Of a DNA stretch of 64,000 bases, positions 18,354 to 27,510 are shown in pieces. Numbering within the stretch: the stretch's first letter is position 1; every line of letters begins with the position of its first letter. The notes beneath the pieces were generated by a model that searched no databases, had not been told where the DNA came from, and was given only the letters and a program-made list of their open reading frames with translations. Origin of the DNA: Candidatus Avelusimicrobium pecoris (GTDB taxonomy: Bacteria > Elusimicrobiota > Elusimicrobia > Elusimicrobiales > Elusimicrobiaceae); contig CACWMG010000001.1 in the NCBI GenBank assembly GCA_902761975.1, positions 26,982-90,981 on the forward strand, given 5' to 3'. The position numbers and the translations under genes are program-made.

Positions 18354-18728
18354 ATGGCTAGAGTCGCAGGTATTGATTTACCGAAAAACAAAAGAATTGA
18401 TGTCGCTTTGGAATACATTTACGGCATCGGCAAAAAGAACGCCAAAGAAGTACTCGCCAAGTTGCAAGGCCAAATTGACCCGGCAACCCGCGTGAAAGAT
18501 TTAACCGAACAACAAGCCGGTTTGTTAAACACCATTTTGCAAAAAGAATACAAAGTGGAAGGCGAACTGCGCCGCGAAGTAGCGCAAAACATTCACCGTG
18601 CTATTGAAATCGGATCCTATCGTGGGCAACGCCACCGCCGCAACTTGCCGGTACGCGGTCAACGCACCAAAACCAACAGCAGAACCCGCCGCGGCAGAAG
18701 AAAAACGGTCGGTTCTAAAGTCAAATAA
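18354..18728 (+). CDS. rpsM: 30S ribosomal protein uS13
   Basis: Head protein contacting the P-site tRNA, 124 residues. [26 protein letters not shown] and the tail [20 protein letters not shown] are diagnostic. AAGGAG lies 11 nt before the ATG. Confidence 0.97.
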   Translation: MARVAGIDLPKNKRIDVALEYIYGIGKKNAKEVLAKLQGQIDPATRVKDLTEQQAGLLNTILQKEYKVEGELRREVAQNIHRAIEIGSYRGQRHRRNLPVRGQRTKTNSRTRRGRRKTVGSKVK

Positions 18729-18748
18729 TTTAATATAGGAATTTAACT

Positions 18749-19168
18749 ATGGCAGAAGAAAAAGAAACTAAAACCGCCGCGGCCGCTCCGGCAGCCAAAG
18801 CAAAAAAGAAAAATGCCAAAGCGCCCGTGTTTGGCGTTGTGCACATTTTCTGTTCGTTTAACAACACCATTGTCACCGTGTCGGACGATAAAGGTAACAC
18901 CTTAGCCTGGTCCACCGCCGGTTCGCATGGTTTTAAAGGCACCAAAAAATCTACGCCGTTTGCCGCGCAAATCACCAGCAACACCGCCGCTGAAAAGGCC
19001 GTGTCTATGGGCATGCGCGAAGTGGCCGTTAAAGTATGCGGCCCGGGCCAAGGGCGTGAAACCGCCGTACGCGCCTTAGCGCAAGCCGGGTTAGTCGTAT
19101 CTTCTATTAAAGACGTAACCCCCATTCCTCATAACGGATGCAGACCGCCCAAAGCACGGAGAGTATAG
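18749..19168 (+). CDS. rpsK: 30S ribosomal protein uS11
   Basis: Platform protein by the E site, 139 residues, with a ~25-residue Ala/Lys-rich N-terminal extension ([20 protein letters not shown]). The core [19 protein letters not shown] and the C-terminal [18 protein letters not shown] are canonical. Confidence 0.97.
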   Translation: MAEEKETKTAAAAPAAKAKKKNAKAPVFGVVHIFCSFNNTIVTVSDDKGNTLAWSTAGSHGFKGTKKSTPFAAQITSNTAAEKAVSMGMREVAVKVCGPGQGRETAVRALAQAGLVVSSIKDVTPIPHNGCRPPKARRV

Positions 19169-19172
19169 TTTT

Positions 19173-19802
19173 ATGTCAAGAAATATTGGAGCCAGCTGCA
19201 AAAAATGCAGAAAATTAGATTGCAAATTGTTCCTCAAAGGGACCAAATGCTACACCAACTGTGTCATTGACAAGTTGGCCGCTGCCACCAAACGCGGGGG
19301 TAAAGTACGCAAAGCCAAAGTGTCCGAATACGGCATCCGCTTGCAAGAAAAACAGAAAGCCCGCTTACAGTCCGGCATGTCGGAAATTCCTTTCCACAAT
19401 ATGTTTGCCTCGGCCGCTAAAGCCGAAGGTCAAACCGGTGAAAATTTCCTGCGCAAATTGGAAACCCGCTTAGACAACGTGGTGCGCCGCTTAGGTTTTG
19501 CCGTATCTTTAAAAACCGCGCGCCAACTGGTCTTGCACGGCAACGTAACCGTTAACGGCAAAGCCGTCAACGTGCCGTCTTATCAATTGCGCATTGGTGA
19601 CAAAGTAACCTTGAACAGCAACATGGTGGAAAACGCCATGGTAAAACAAGGGTTAACCGAAGCCGAAAAGCACAATCCGCGCCCGAGTTTCTTGGAATAT
19701 GACGCGGAAAAGCTGACCGGTAAATTGTTAAGATGGCCCGACAGAGAGGAAATGTCCTACCCTGTCAATGAGCAGCTGATTGTAGAATATTATTCTAGAT
19801 AG
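19173..19802 (+). CDS. rpsD: 30S ribosomal protein uS4, zinc-binding form
   Basis: Primary assembly protein and decoding-fidelity factor, 209 residues. The N-terminal region has four cysteines (CKKC, then C17 and C27-type positions in DCKLFLKGTKC and NC), as in the zinc-binding version. The S4 RNA-binding domain is visible as RLDNVVRRLGFAVSLKTARQ and VLHGNVTVNGK. It precedes rpoA as in most alpha operons. Confidence 0.96.
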   Translation: MSRNIGASCKKCRKLDCKLFLKGTKCYTNCVIDKLAAATKRGGKVRKAKVSEYGIRLQEKQKARLQSGMSEIPFHNMFASAAKAEGQTGENFLRKLETRLDNVVRRLGFAVSLKTARQLVLHGNVTVNGKAVNVPSYQLRIGDKVTLNSNMVENAMVKQGLTEAEKHNPRPSFLEYDAEKLTGKLLRWPDREEMSYPVNEQLIVEYYSR

Positions 19803-19816
19803 TTTGGAGGCATTAA

Positions 19817-20812
19817 ATGGCTTTAAACGAATTAGTCCTTCCCCAAAAAATTCAGTTAGAAGAAAAAACCGCTTCTGACTACTACGGCAAATTTATTGCC
19901 GAGCCGTACGAAAGCGGTTATGGTCACACGGTAGGTAACTCGCTACGCCGCATTTTGCTTTCCGGTATGGAAGGTGCTGCGGTTACCGCGGTACGCATTG
20001 CCGGTGCCGTGCACGAATTTAGTGCCGTGCCCAATGTGCGCGAAGATGTGATCAATATCTTGCTGAACTTCAAGCACTTACGTGTAAAAATGGAAGGAAA
20101 AACCCGTGAGTATTTGCAACTTCACGCCTCTAAACCCGGCGTTGTAACCGCCGCTGATATTGAAGAAGTGGACGGCGTGGAAATTATCAATAAAGACTTG
20201 GTCCTGGCTACGTTAGAAGCCGGTGGCAAGCTGGAAATGGAAATTGAAATTTCCCGCGGCAAGGGCTATATGCCCGGCGAAGAACTCGCCAAAGTGCAAC
20301 GCCCGGCTGGGTTTATCCCGGTGGATGCGTTATTCTCGCCCATTGTGAAAGTTCACTACGACGTACAACCCGCCCGTGTGGGTCAAAAAACGGACTATGA
20401 CAGCCTGATTTTGGAAATTACGACTGACGGAACGTTAACCCCGGCTCGTGCCTTGCACCGTGCTGCGGTGTTACTCTCCGGGTCTTTGCATATTTTCACC
20501 ATTGAAGGCGAAGATGACGGTGTAAAAACCGTAAGTGATGAAGCCGTAGAAGAAGAGGCTGCCCCGGCGGCTGCCACTGTTTCTGCCGCGCAGAGCAAAC
20601 AAGAAGAAGCCTTAAACCAATCCATTGAGTTTATTGAGCTTTCTTCCCGCTCTATCAATTGCTTAAAGTCCGAAAACATCCACACCGTACGTGATTTGGT
20701 AAAAATGACCGAAGCCGACTTAAATATGATTAAGAACTTTGGTGCCAAATCCATGGACGAAATCAAAGCAAAATTAGCCGAGATGAACTTAACACTCGGT
20801 ATGAAAATTTAA
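19817..20812 (+). CDS. rpoA: DNA-directed RNA polymerase subunit alpha
   Basis: 331 residues. The N-terminal dimerisation domain has GYGHTVGNSLRRILLSGMEG (about residues 33-52). The C-terminal domain, which contacts UP elements and activators, has ELSSRSINCLKSENIHTV and MIKNFGAKSMDEIKAKL. The linker is acidic and alanine-rich (EEEAAPAAATVS). TTTGGAGG precedes the ATG. Confidence 0.98.
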   Translation: MALNELVLPQKIQLEEKTASDYYGKFIAEPYESGYGHTVGNSLRRILLSGMEGAAVTAVRIAGAVHEFSAVPNVREDVINILLNFKHLRVKMEGKTREYLQLHASKPGVVTAADIEEVDGVEIINKDLVLATLEAGGKLEMEIEISRGKGYMPGEELAKVQRPAGFIPVDALFSPIVKVHYDVQPARVGQKTDYDSLILEITTDGTLTPARALHRAAVLLSGSLHIFTIEGEDDGVKTVSDEAVEEEAAPAAATVSAAQSKQEEALNQSIEFIELSSRSINCLKSENIHTVRDLVKMTEADLNMIKNFGAKSMDEIKAKLAEMNLTLGMKI

Positions 20813-20826
20813 GGAGTCTTGGTCGT

Positions 20827-21171
20827 ATGATTAAAAATACCGGATACAGAAAACTGGGCAAAACGGCTTCGCACCGCAAAGCTATGCTTAACAACATGGC
20901 TACCAGCATTATTCTGCACGAAGAAGTAACCACCACCCTTCAAAAAGCCAAAGAAGTGCGCCGCGTGGTAGAAGGTTTAATTACCTTAGCCAAAGCCAAA
21001 AACGTGACTGCCGTTAAAGACACGCTTAAAGACGCTGCTGCCGTGAAAAAAGTGGTAGAAGTGTTGGCCCCGCGCTATGAAAGCCGCCCCGGCGGTTTCT
21101 GCCGCATTTACCGCGCTGGCCTGCGCCAGGGTGATAATGCGCAAGTAGCGATTGTTAAACTTGTGGACTAA
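20827..21171 (+). CDS. rplQ: 50S ribosomal protein bL17
   Basis: Tunnel-exit protein, 114 residues. LGKTASHRKAMLNNMATSII and the end RPGGFCRIYRAGLRQGDNA identify it. It closes the alpha operon, but mreB starts only three bases after its stop, so transcription probably continues into the cell-shape genes. Confidence 0.96.
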   Translation: MIKNTGYRKLGKTASHRKAMLNNMATSIILHEEVTTTLQKAKEVRRVVEGLITLAKAKNVTAVKDTLKDAAAVKKVVEVLAPRYESRPGGFCRIYRAGLRQGDNAQVAIVKLVD

Positions 21172-21174
21172 TCT

Positions 21175-22218
21175 ATGGTACTAGACTATCTGGGGGGGCT
21201 GTTTTCGTCGGACCTAGGGATGGACCTGGGCACTGCTAACTGTTTGATTTACGTTAAAGACAAAGGCATTGTGCTTAATGAACCGTCCGTAGTAGCGATG
21301 GAAAAAGAAACCGGCGAGGTTAAAGCCGTCGGTAAGCAAGCTAAACAGATGCTTGGCAGAACGCCTGCCAACATTGTGGCGGTGCGCCCGATGAAAAACG
21401 GGGTCATTGCGGACTTTGAAGTCACGCAAGAGATGATCCGCTATTTCATCCGCAAAGTGCACACCCGCAGCAGCTTGTTGCGCCCCCGGATTGTCATTGG
21501 CATCCCCTCGGATATTACCGGGGTGGAACGCCGTGCCGTGGATGATGCTGCCCGTCAAGCGGGTGCCCGTGAAGTGTATTTAATTGAAGAGCCCATGGCC
21601 TCGGCCATGGGGGCTGATTTACCCGTTGCCGAACCGCACGCCAGCATGATTGTAGATATTGGCGGCGGTACCACCGAAGTAGCCGTTATTTCGCTCGGTG
21701 GGATGGTAGTGGCCAAGTCTATTGACGTAGCGGGCGACGAGCTCACGGAATGCATTGTCCAGTATTTCCGCAAGAAATATAATTTGATTGTGGGTGAAAC
21801 CACTGCGGAAGAAGTCAAAATCAATTTGGGTTCCGTTTATCCTTTAAAAGAAGAAAAATCCATGGAAGTAAAAGGGCGCGACCAAACCCAAGGGTTGCCG
21901 CGTACCTTAACAGTAACGTCGGAAGAAATCCGCCAAGCCCTCATGGAGCCGGTGCGTTTAATTTTGGACGTCATTAAGAGCACGCTGGAAGAAACCCCGC
22001 CCGAACTGGCCGCCGATTTGGTGGACCGGGGGCTCATGGTAGCCGGAGGGGGAAGCTTACTTAGAGGCATTACGGAACTGATCCGCAAAGAAACAGATAT
22101 TCCCGTTCACCGCGCCGCAGACCCGCTTAACTGTGTGGCCATGGGTACAGGGAAATACTTAGAACAACTTAGCGACAAAGGGCACCGCTTTTTTGGTTCC
22201 CGCCGCAAACCGTTCTAA
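21175..22218 (+). CDS. mreB: Rod-shape-determining protein MreB
   Basis: Bacterial actin that organises the elongation machinery under the inner membrane, 347 residues. Phosphate-binding loops [15 protein letters not shown] and [16 protein letters not shown] and the adenosine motif [13 protein letters not shown] are clear. The N-terminal LDYLGGLFS may form the amphipathic membrane helix. It is joined to the end of the ribosomal alpha operon. Confidence 0.97.
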   Translation: MVLDYLGGLFSSDLGMDLGTANCLIYVKDKGIVLNEPSVVAMEKETGEVKAVGKQAKQMLGRTPANIVAVRPMKNGVIADFEVTQEMIRYFIRKVHTRSSLLRPRIVIGIPSDITGVERRAVDDAARQAGAREVYLIEEPMASAMGADLPVAEPHASMIVDIGGGTTEVAVISLGGMVVAKSIDVAGDELTECIVQYFRKKYNLIVGETTAEEVKINLGSVYPLKEEKSMEVKGRDQTQGLPRTLTVTSEEIRQALMEPVRLILDVIKSTLEETPPELAADLVDRGLMVAGGGSLLRGITELIRKETDIPVHRAADPLNCVAMGTGKYLEQLSDKGHRFFGSRRKPF

Positions 22219-22233
22219 TCGTTGTTTTACACC

Positions 22234-22272
22234 AAAACGGGCACAGTTCTACAGGGGACGGTGTCCGTTTTT
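22234..22272 (+). terminator. Terminator-like hairpin between mreB and mreC
   Basis: AAAACGGGCAC can pair with GTGTCCGTTTTT across a 16-base loop, ending in TTTTT. It lies between the mreB stop and the mreC start and could reduce read-through so that mreB is made in excess of MreC. Confidence 0.55.
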
Positions 22273-22290
22273 GAGTTTAAGGTGGGGCTT

Positions 22291-23142
22291 ATGAATATGC
22301 CCAAGCATCCAATTTCGTTTAAAACCTATACCGGCCATTATCGGCGGCGGTATCTACTGCCGGCCGGGTTTTTGCTGGTATCGTTTTTACTCATGATTTT
22401 GCCTTTGCAGGGGTTTGTGGCCTCTGTCAAAGCGGTACTGGCGTATGTGTTTATCCCGCAAATCCGCTTGGCGCACAGTACCGTACAGTATGCCCAAAAT
22501 GTATCACAAACCGTGCAGGAGCTGTTGCTTGCCCACCAAGAAAACGAACATCTCAAGCAAGAAATTCAAACTGCCCAATTACTGGCGGCCCAAGCCAAAG
22601 ATGTTTTTGCCGAAAATGAACGTATTTCCCAATTGTTAAAAATCACCCCTACGCGCCCGTGGAAAGGGGTATGGGCCAAAGTAGCGTACCGCGAGCCAAC
22701 CCAGTGGAACACGGTTATTTTGGATAAAGGCACGGCAGACGGCGTAAAAGAGCGTAGTGCCGTGGTTACGGTGGTAGACGGCCAAGAAGGGCTAGCGGGG
22801 GTGGTGGTGGAAACGACCGAAAACACCGCCAAGGTACTTTTAGTGCGCGACGAAGATTTTTCCGCAGCCGTGCAATTAGAGCGCGGCGGCGAAGCCGGGC
22901 TTTTGGTGGGGGATGGCCCCCGCCCGGTGCAAATAAAATATATTCCGCTTCTTACCCACGTGGAAAAAGGGGACAAAGTATATACCTCTTCTTCCAGTAG
23001 TGTGTTCCCGGCCGGGATTTTAGTAGGAACGGTGAGCCACGTGCGGGAAGGGGATTCCTTCCAAACCGCCCTTACGGTGGAAGTAACACCGCAAGTGTCC
23101 TCTCCCGCTGTGCGGGAAGTGTTTGTGATTTTGGATAATTAG
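22291..23142 (+). CDS. mreC: Rod-shape-determining protein MreC
   Basis: Periplasmic scaffold of the elongasome with one N-terminal membrane helix. The ATG at 22291 (283 residues) is preferred over the upstream TTG because AAGGTGGGG lies in front of it. The membrane segment is around LLPAGFLLVSFLLMILPLQG, followed by a coiled coil (QENEHLKQEIQTAQLLAAQA) and the beta domains with VILDKGTADGVKERSAVV and VFPAGILVGTV. mreD follows after one base. Confidence 0.93.
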   Translation: MNMPKHPISFKTYTGHYRRRYLLPAGFLLVSFLLMILPLQGFVASVKAVLAYVFIPQIRLAHSTVQYAQNVSQTVQELLLAHQENEHLKQEIQTAQLLAAQAKDVFAENERISQLLKITPTRPWKGVWAKVAYREPTQWNTVILDKGTADGVKERSAVVTVVDGQEGLAGVVVETTENTAKVLLVRDEDFSAAVQLERGGEAGLLVGDGPRPVQIKYIPLLTHVEKGDKVYTSSSSSVFPAGILVGTVSHVREGDSFQTALTVEVTPQVSSPAVREVFVILDN

Positions 23143-23143
23143 T

Positions 23144-23638
23144 ATGTTAAATGCGTTAAAACTTTTCTTTTTATTTGTTTGTGCCACGGTGTTTCACTGG
23201 GCGTTTGCCGGGCTATTTGCCCGGGTAGGGTTGAGTGTCAACGTAATTTTAATTTTTGTAACTGCTTTTTGTGCACTCTTCAAATTGCCGTTTGCTTACA
23301 GCGCGGCTTTTATTTGTGGCCTATTTTTAGATTTTTTTAGCACGAAGTTATTTGGGGGGAATGCATTTACGTTCACCGTATGTGCCTGTATTATTTGCAA
23401 TATCGCCCCCCGGTTTGATTTTGCCGAACCGTTCCCACAGATGGTGGCTGTATTTGTTTTAACGTGGTTGGCGGCCCTTTTAAACACGCTGTTAGTGTTT
23501 GTGTTTGCTTCGGCCAGTGCGTGGCCCGGGTTACTGAGTACACTGGGGGGCTCGGTGGTGGATGCGCTCTTTGCGCCGGCTGTATTTTGGCTGGTTAAGC
23601 GTGTGCTCGGCACCGGTAGTATAGCCAGGCAGGTATAA
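23144..23638 (+). CDS. mreD: Rod-shape-determining protein MreD
   Basis: Small integral membrane protein of the elongasome, 164 residues with about five hydrophobic segments (FFLFVCATVFHWAFAGLFA, SAAFICGLFLDFFS and others). Sequence conservation in this family is low; assignment rests on hydropathy, the GLFLDFFS motif and the position between mreC and the PBP2 gene. Confidence 0.85.
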   Translation: MLNALKLFFLFVCATVFHWAFAGLFARVGLSVNVILIFVTAFCALFKLPFAYSAAFICGLFLDFFSTKLFGGNAFTFTVCACIICNIAPRFDFAEPFPQMVAVFVLTWLAALLNTLLVFVFASASAWPGLLSTLGGSVVDALFAPAVFWLVKRVLGTGSIARQV

Positions 23639-23640
23639 GC

Positions 23641-25437
23641 ATGACGGTGTTTAAAGCACATTTTGACGGCCGGTTAAAAACACTCCTTACGGTGGCCTTA
23701 GTAGCCGGAGGCGTAATTGCACTACGTCTATTAGATATTCAAGTACTTCGTCATGATAATTATGTGCAACTGGCCGAGCGCAACCGCACGCAAATTCTCT
23801 ATCAAACGGCTCCGCGTGGGCGTGTTTTTACGACGGATGGCATTGCTATAGCTACCAATGCTCCTTCTTTTAGCTTATACTATTTAGGCACGGCTCATGC
23901 CGATAAAATCTATTTACAACAACTGGCCAAAGACATTGCCCCTTATTTACACCGCACCACACAGCAAGTACTTTCTAAATTAGAGGAAAGCGGCAAAACG
24001 GGGAAAGCCACACTTCTAGTGGACGGCCTTTCTACCCAGCGTGCCGTTTCTTTGCAGGAATTACAACAGTATTATCCCGGTATTTATTTATTGGAAGAAT
24101 CCAAGCGCGATTATCCCTATGGTTCTATGGCCAGTCACTTGCTGGGTTACATTAGCAGTATGACCGACGCTCAATGGCGCAAGCGCGATCCAAAATTGGG
24201 GTACCGCTTAAACGCCAAAATCGGCAAAAACGGCATTGAGCATAAATTTGAACCCCAACTCAAAGGCAAAGACGGGGGGGTGTATTTAGAAGTAGATTAC
24301 CGCGGGCGCGTCAAACGGATTATTCAGGACAAAAAATGGGTGCCCGGCAGTGATGTCTATTTGACCTTAAATTTTGCCGTTCAACAAGCGGCCGAAGAAG
24401 CCCTTAAAAATTCTAAAACCGGGCGTGGCGCGGCCGTAGCGCTGGACCCGCGCACCGGGGCGGTACTCGCGTTAGCCAGTGCGCCCGCGTACGACCCTAA
24501 TGTGTTTGTGCCATATAGTGATCAGGAACTTCCCGCTTCCTCCAAGCGCATTAACGAATATAATTTAGCTATCCAGGGGATTTATCCGCCCGCTTCCACC
24601 TTTAAAATTATCACAGGGGCGGCCGCGTTAGAGGAAGGGAATATAGATGTTACCCGCAAAATTAACTGCACCGGGAAATACGATTCCGGCCCGCGTGTAT
24701 TTAAGTGTTGGGGCACGCATGGCCCGGTGGATTTTTTTGACGGGATGAGTAACTCGTGTGATGTGTATTTTTATGCCGTAGCGGCGGCCATGGGGCCTGC
24801 CCCCATTGAACGCATGGAGCGTAAATTTATGATAGGCCGTCCTACCGGGATTGATCTGCCGGGTGAGAAAGCCGGCAACTTATACGGTCCCACCCGCCGG
24901 GCGCGCAACAAAACCTATTGGTTTGTGGGCGATACGCTCAACTTGTCTATCGGGCAAGGGGAACTGTTAGTTACTCCCATAAAACTAGCCCAATTTGCGG
25001 CCGCCCTAGCTAGCCGCGGCAACGTGTACCGTCCGTATTACGTAGATAAAATTGTCAGCAATCAAACGGGCAAAGTACAATCAGTGGGACAACCGGAAAT
25101 TTTGCAGAGAGCCGATTTGCAACCGCAAACGTATGACACCCTTTATAAAGCACTTAAACACACGGTGGATGACGGCACGGCCCGCCGGGCCAAAATCAAA
25201 GGATTAGATGTATATGCCAAAACCGGTACCGCGCAAAACCCGCACGGGCCGGACCACGGTTGGTTTATGGCATTTGCCGGACGCCAAGGGGAAGAACCTT
25301 CTATTGCGCTGGCAGTTTTTGTAGAATTTGGAGAGGGGGGCAGCTCTGCGGCCGGGCCGGTGGCCCGCGCCATGCTAGAAGCGTATTTTAATATAAACGC
25401 ACCCACAGAGCCGGTAGCCCCGCATACCGAGGAATAA
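23641..25437 (+). CDS. mrdA: Penicillin-binding protein 2 (elongation transpeptidase)
   Basis: Class B PBP that cross-links peptidoglycan during elongation, 598 residues. There is one N-terminal membrane helix (LLTVALVAGGVIALRLLDI), a dimerisation domain beginning NRTQILYQTAPRGRVFTTDG, and the transpeptidase domain. The catalytic S-x-x-K is STFK with S319, the second motif is in SNSCDVYFY, and the third is KTGTAQNP. It forms one tight unit with mreCD and rodA. Confidence 0.95.
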   Translation: MTVFKAHFDGRLKTLLTVALVAGGVIALRLLDIQVLRHDNYVQLAERNRTQILYQTAPRGRVFTTDGIAIATNAPSFSLYYLGTAHADKIYLQQLAKDIAPYLHRTTQQVLSKLEESGKTGKATLLVDGLSTQRAVSLQELQQYYPGIYLLEESKRDYPYGSMASHLLGYISSMTDAQWRKRDPKLGYRLNAKIGKNGIEHKFEPQLKGKDGGVYLEVDYRGRVKRIIQDKKWVPGSDVYLTLNFAVQQAAEEALKNSKTGRGAAVALDPRTGAVLALASAPAYDPNVFVPYSDQELPASSKRINEYNLAIQGIYPPASTFKIITGAAALEEGNIDVTRKINCTGKYDSGPRVFKCWGTHGPVDFFDGMSNSCDVYFYAVAAAMGPAPIERMERKFMIGRPTGIDLPGEKAGNLYGPTRRARNKTYWFVGDTLNLSIGQGELLVTPIKLAQFAAALASRGNVYRPYYVDKIVSNQTGKVQSVGQPEILQRADLQPQTYDTLYKALKHTVDDGTARRAKIKGLDVYAKTGTAQNPHGPDHGWFMAFAGRQGEEPSIALAVFVEFGEGGSSAAGPVARAMLEAYFNINAPTEPVAPHTEE

Positions 25438-25439
25438 GT

Positions 25440-26783
25440 ATGGCTGTATTTAAAACCATGCGTGAAAACGCCCGCCGCAAAATGGATATGCCCCTGTTTT
25501 ATGCCATGTTGGGGCTCGTGCTGTTAGGGGCGCTGTGCATTATGTCTGCGGTCAACAGTCTTTCCTGGTCCAACGCCATTGTACGCACCCATTTAGTGGC
25601 CTTGCCGTTGGGGCTAGGGGCGTTTGCCGTGGGACTCAGTTTTAACTATCAAATTTACAACGAACAGTGGAAATGGGTGTATGGTTTTATTTTGGCACTG
25701 CTGGTGGGAGTGCTGTTGTTTGGGTCGTATCAGCGGGGGAGCCGCTCGTGGTTTGTGTTGCCGTTTTTTTCTATGCAGCCCTCGGAGATTTGCCGCATTT
25801 GTACGTTACTGGTTGTGGCGGCTTTTTTGGATCGGCGCGGGCAACAGCGTATGTATGATGTGTCCACACTGGTGTGGTTAGGTTTGCTTTTGTCCCCTAT
25901 TTTTGGGCTGATTATGATGCAACCGGACTTTTCATCCGTGGTAGTTACGTTGCCCGCCATTGTGGTGCTACTGTATTGTGCCGGGGCCAATTTATTTTAT
26001 TTAGGGCTGGGGGCCTTGTTTGCGTGTGTGGCCGGATTTTTTACCTTGTCTTGGACGTACTTGTATTTGCACCCGGAGCTAGCCGAAACGTGGCTAGGCA
26101 ATGTGTTTTATCAGCTAGCGCATAACGGGTGGTATATGGCGGGATTCTCGCTTTTAGTAGCGGGGTTAGGTTGGCTAGCCTGGTGGTTTTTTAAACAGTT
26201 GCGTTTGGTGTTACCCACCTTATATTTCGTATTGGCTACCTTGGTGGTGCTGGCAGGCCTATTTGGCGGGATTTTATTGGAAAACCACATGAAACCTCAC
26301 CAACGCAAACGCGTGGAAACGTTCTTAGCCCCCGAGGCGGACCCGCAAGGTGCCGGCTATAACGTATTGCAAGCGCAAATTGCCATGGGTTCCGGGGGTG
26401 TGCTGGGCAAGGGGTTATTTTCGGGGACGCAGTCGCGCTTGGGGTTCGTGCCGGAAAAACATACGGATTTTATTTTAGCGGTAGCCGGCGAAGAACTTGG
26501 TTTGTGGGGGATGCTACTGATGTTGGGGCTGTATATTGCTATTTTGTGGCGCATTGTGGTTATTGCGTATGAATCTAGCGACCGTTACGGTTATTTTGTG
26601 TGCGCGGGAATTTTTGGTATGTTTTTTACGTATATGTTAGTGAACTTTGGGATGCTACTGGGCATTGTGCCGGTGGCGGGGATTCCGCTACCATTTATTT
26701 CATACGGAGGGTCCAACCTGGTAGCCAGTTTATGGGCGCTAGGGGTGGTGCAGTCCGTGTGTTCCCACCGCATAGGGGTATAA
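25440..26783 (+). CDS. rodA: Rod-shape-determining peptidoglycan glycosyltransferase RodA
   Basis: SEDS-family polymerase that builds glycan strands with PBP2, 447 residues, about ten membrane segments. FSMQPSEICRI, HMKPHQRKRVETFL, LGFVPEKHTDFI and GIPLPFISYGGS are the SEDS/RodA signatures. A ~45-residue extra segment between the central helices (LAETWLGNVFYQLAHNGWYM) makes it a little longer than E. coli RodA. It begins two bases after the PBP2 stop. Confidence 0.95.
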   Translation: MAVFKTMRENARRKMDMPLFYAMLGLVLLGALCIMSAVNSLSWSNAIVRTHLVALPLGLGAFAVGLSFNYQIYNEQWKWVYGFILALLVGVLLFGSYQRGSRSWFVLPFFSMQPSEICRICTLLVVAAFLDRRGQQRMYDVSTLVWLGLLLSPIFGLIMMQPDFSSVVVTLPAIVVLLYCAGANLFYLGLGALFACVAGFFTLSWTYLYLHPELAETWLGNVFYQLAHNGWYMAGFSLLVAGLGWLAWWFFKQLRLVLPTLYFVLATLVVLAGLFGGILLENHMKPHQRKRVETFLAPEADPQGAGYNVLQAQIAMGSGGVLGKGLFSGTQSRLGFVPEKHTDFILAVAGEELGLWGMLLMLGLYIAILWRIVVIAYESSDRYGYFVCAGIFGMFFTYMLVNFGMLLGIVPVAGIPLPFISYGGSNLVASLWALGVVQSVCSHRIGV

Positions 26784-26787
26784 AAAG

Positions 26788-27477
26788 ATGATAAAACCGT
26801 CAAAAATTTATAAAATGCGTATAGTGTTCCACTTAGCTGCAGATGCCCCCGGGCGCGCAGATTTGGTAGGGACGCTACGCCACATGGTTGTAAAAAGTGG
26901 GCTTGCCTATGCGCGCGCGAAACAAAACCCTGGTGCGCCGCGTATTTCGTATGGTCCCAGTGTTAAACGCGGGCAATTTGCCACGCGCGAATATGTGGAT
27001 ATTTATTTGTTTTCGTCTGTAAACGCGCAAAAGGTGCGCGCTAAGTTGGAGGCTGCCAAACCGCAAGGGATGACCCTTTTGGATGCTACGCGCATTCCGT
27101 TTGCCTTAGCCGGTGTACAGCAACTAGCCAGTGTGGTGGCGTATGAAGTAAAAGGAAATTTTGCGGCTTACCACCCGCAACAGACGTTTGAAAATTATGT
27201 GTCTTGCGCACGGTTGGAAGTAACGCAACAGGCCGAGAACGGGATGACAATAACCCGTGATATTAAACCGTTTGTACGCAGTGTACAAACCGTGGACCCG
27301 GGGCGGATAGAGCTACTGCTAAACCGTGTGGAAGAAAAATGGATGAACCCGCTGGAAGTGCTCTGCGCGTGGCTGCAGATACCAATGCCTAGCGAAGAAG
27401 AAGCGGGGGAACGTTTCACTGTTATTCGGCAAGGGTTGTATTGGCAGGATAGCCAAGGCAACCTGACGCTAATTTAA
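26788..27477 (+). CDS. TIGR03936/DUF2344 family protein
   Basis: 229 residues. The start MRIVFHLAADAPGRADLVGTLRHMV, the phrase PRISYGPSVKRGQFATREYVDIYL (two parts: PRISYGPSVKRG and REYVDIYL) and the next-door RNase G gene fit the family called radical-SAM-linked protein. In many bacteria it is fused to, or follows, a radical SAM protein and precedes rng. No radical SAM partner is next to it here. Biochemical role is unknown. The small hairpin AGACGC-TGTT-GCGTCT (27478-27493) separates it from rng. Confidence 0.8.
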   Translation: MIKPSKIYKMRIVFHLAADAPGRADLVGTLRHMVVKSGLAYARAKQNPGAPRISYGPSVKRGQFATREYVDIYLFSSVNAQKVRAKLEAAKPQGMTLLDATRIPFALAGVQQLASVVAYEVKGNFAAYHPQQTFENYVSCARLEVTQQAENGMTITRDIKPFVRSVQTVDPGRIELLLNRVEEKWMNPLEVLCAWLQIPMPSEEEAGERFTVIRQGLYWQDSQGNLTLI

Positions 27478-27510
27478 AGACGCTGTTGCGTCTAAGAGAG
27501 GATTTATTTA

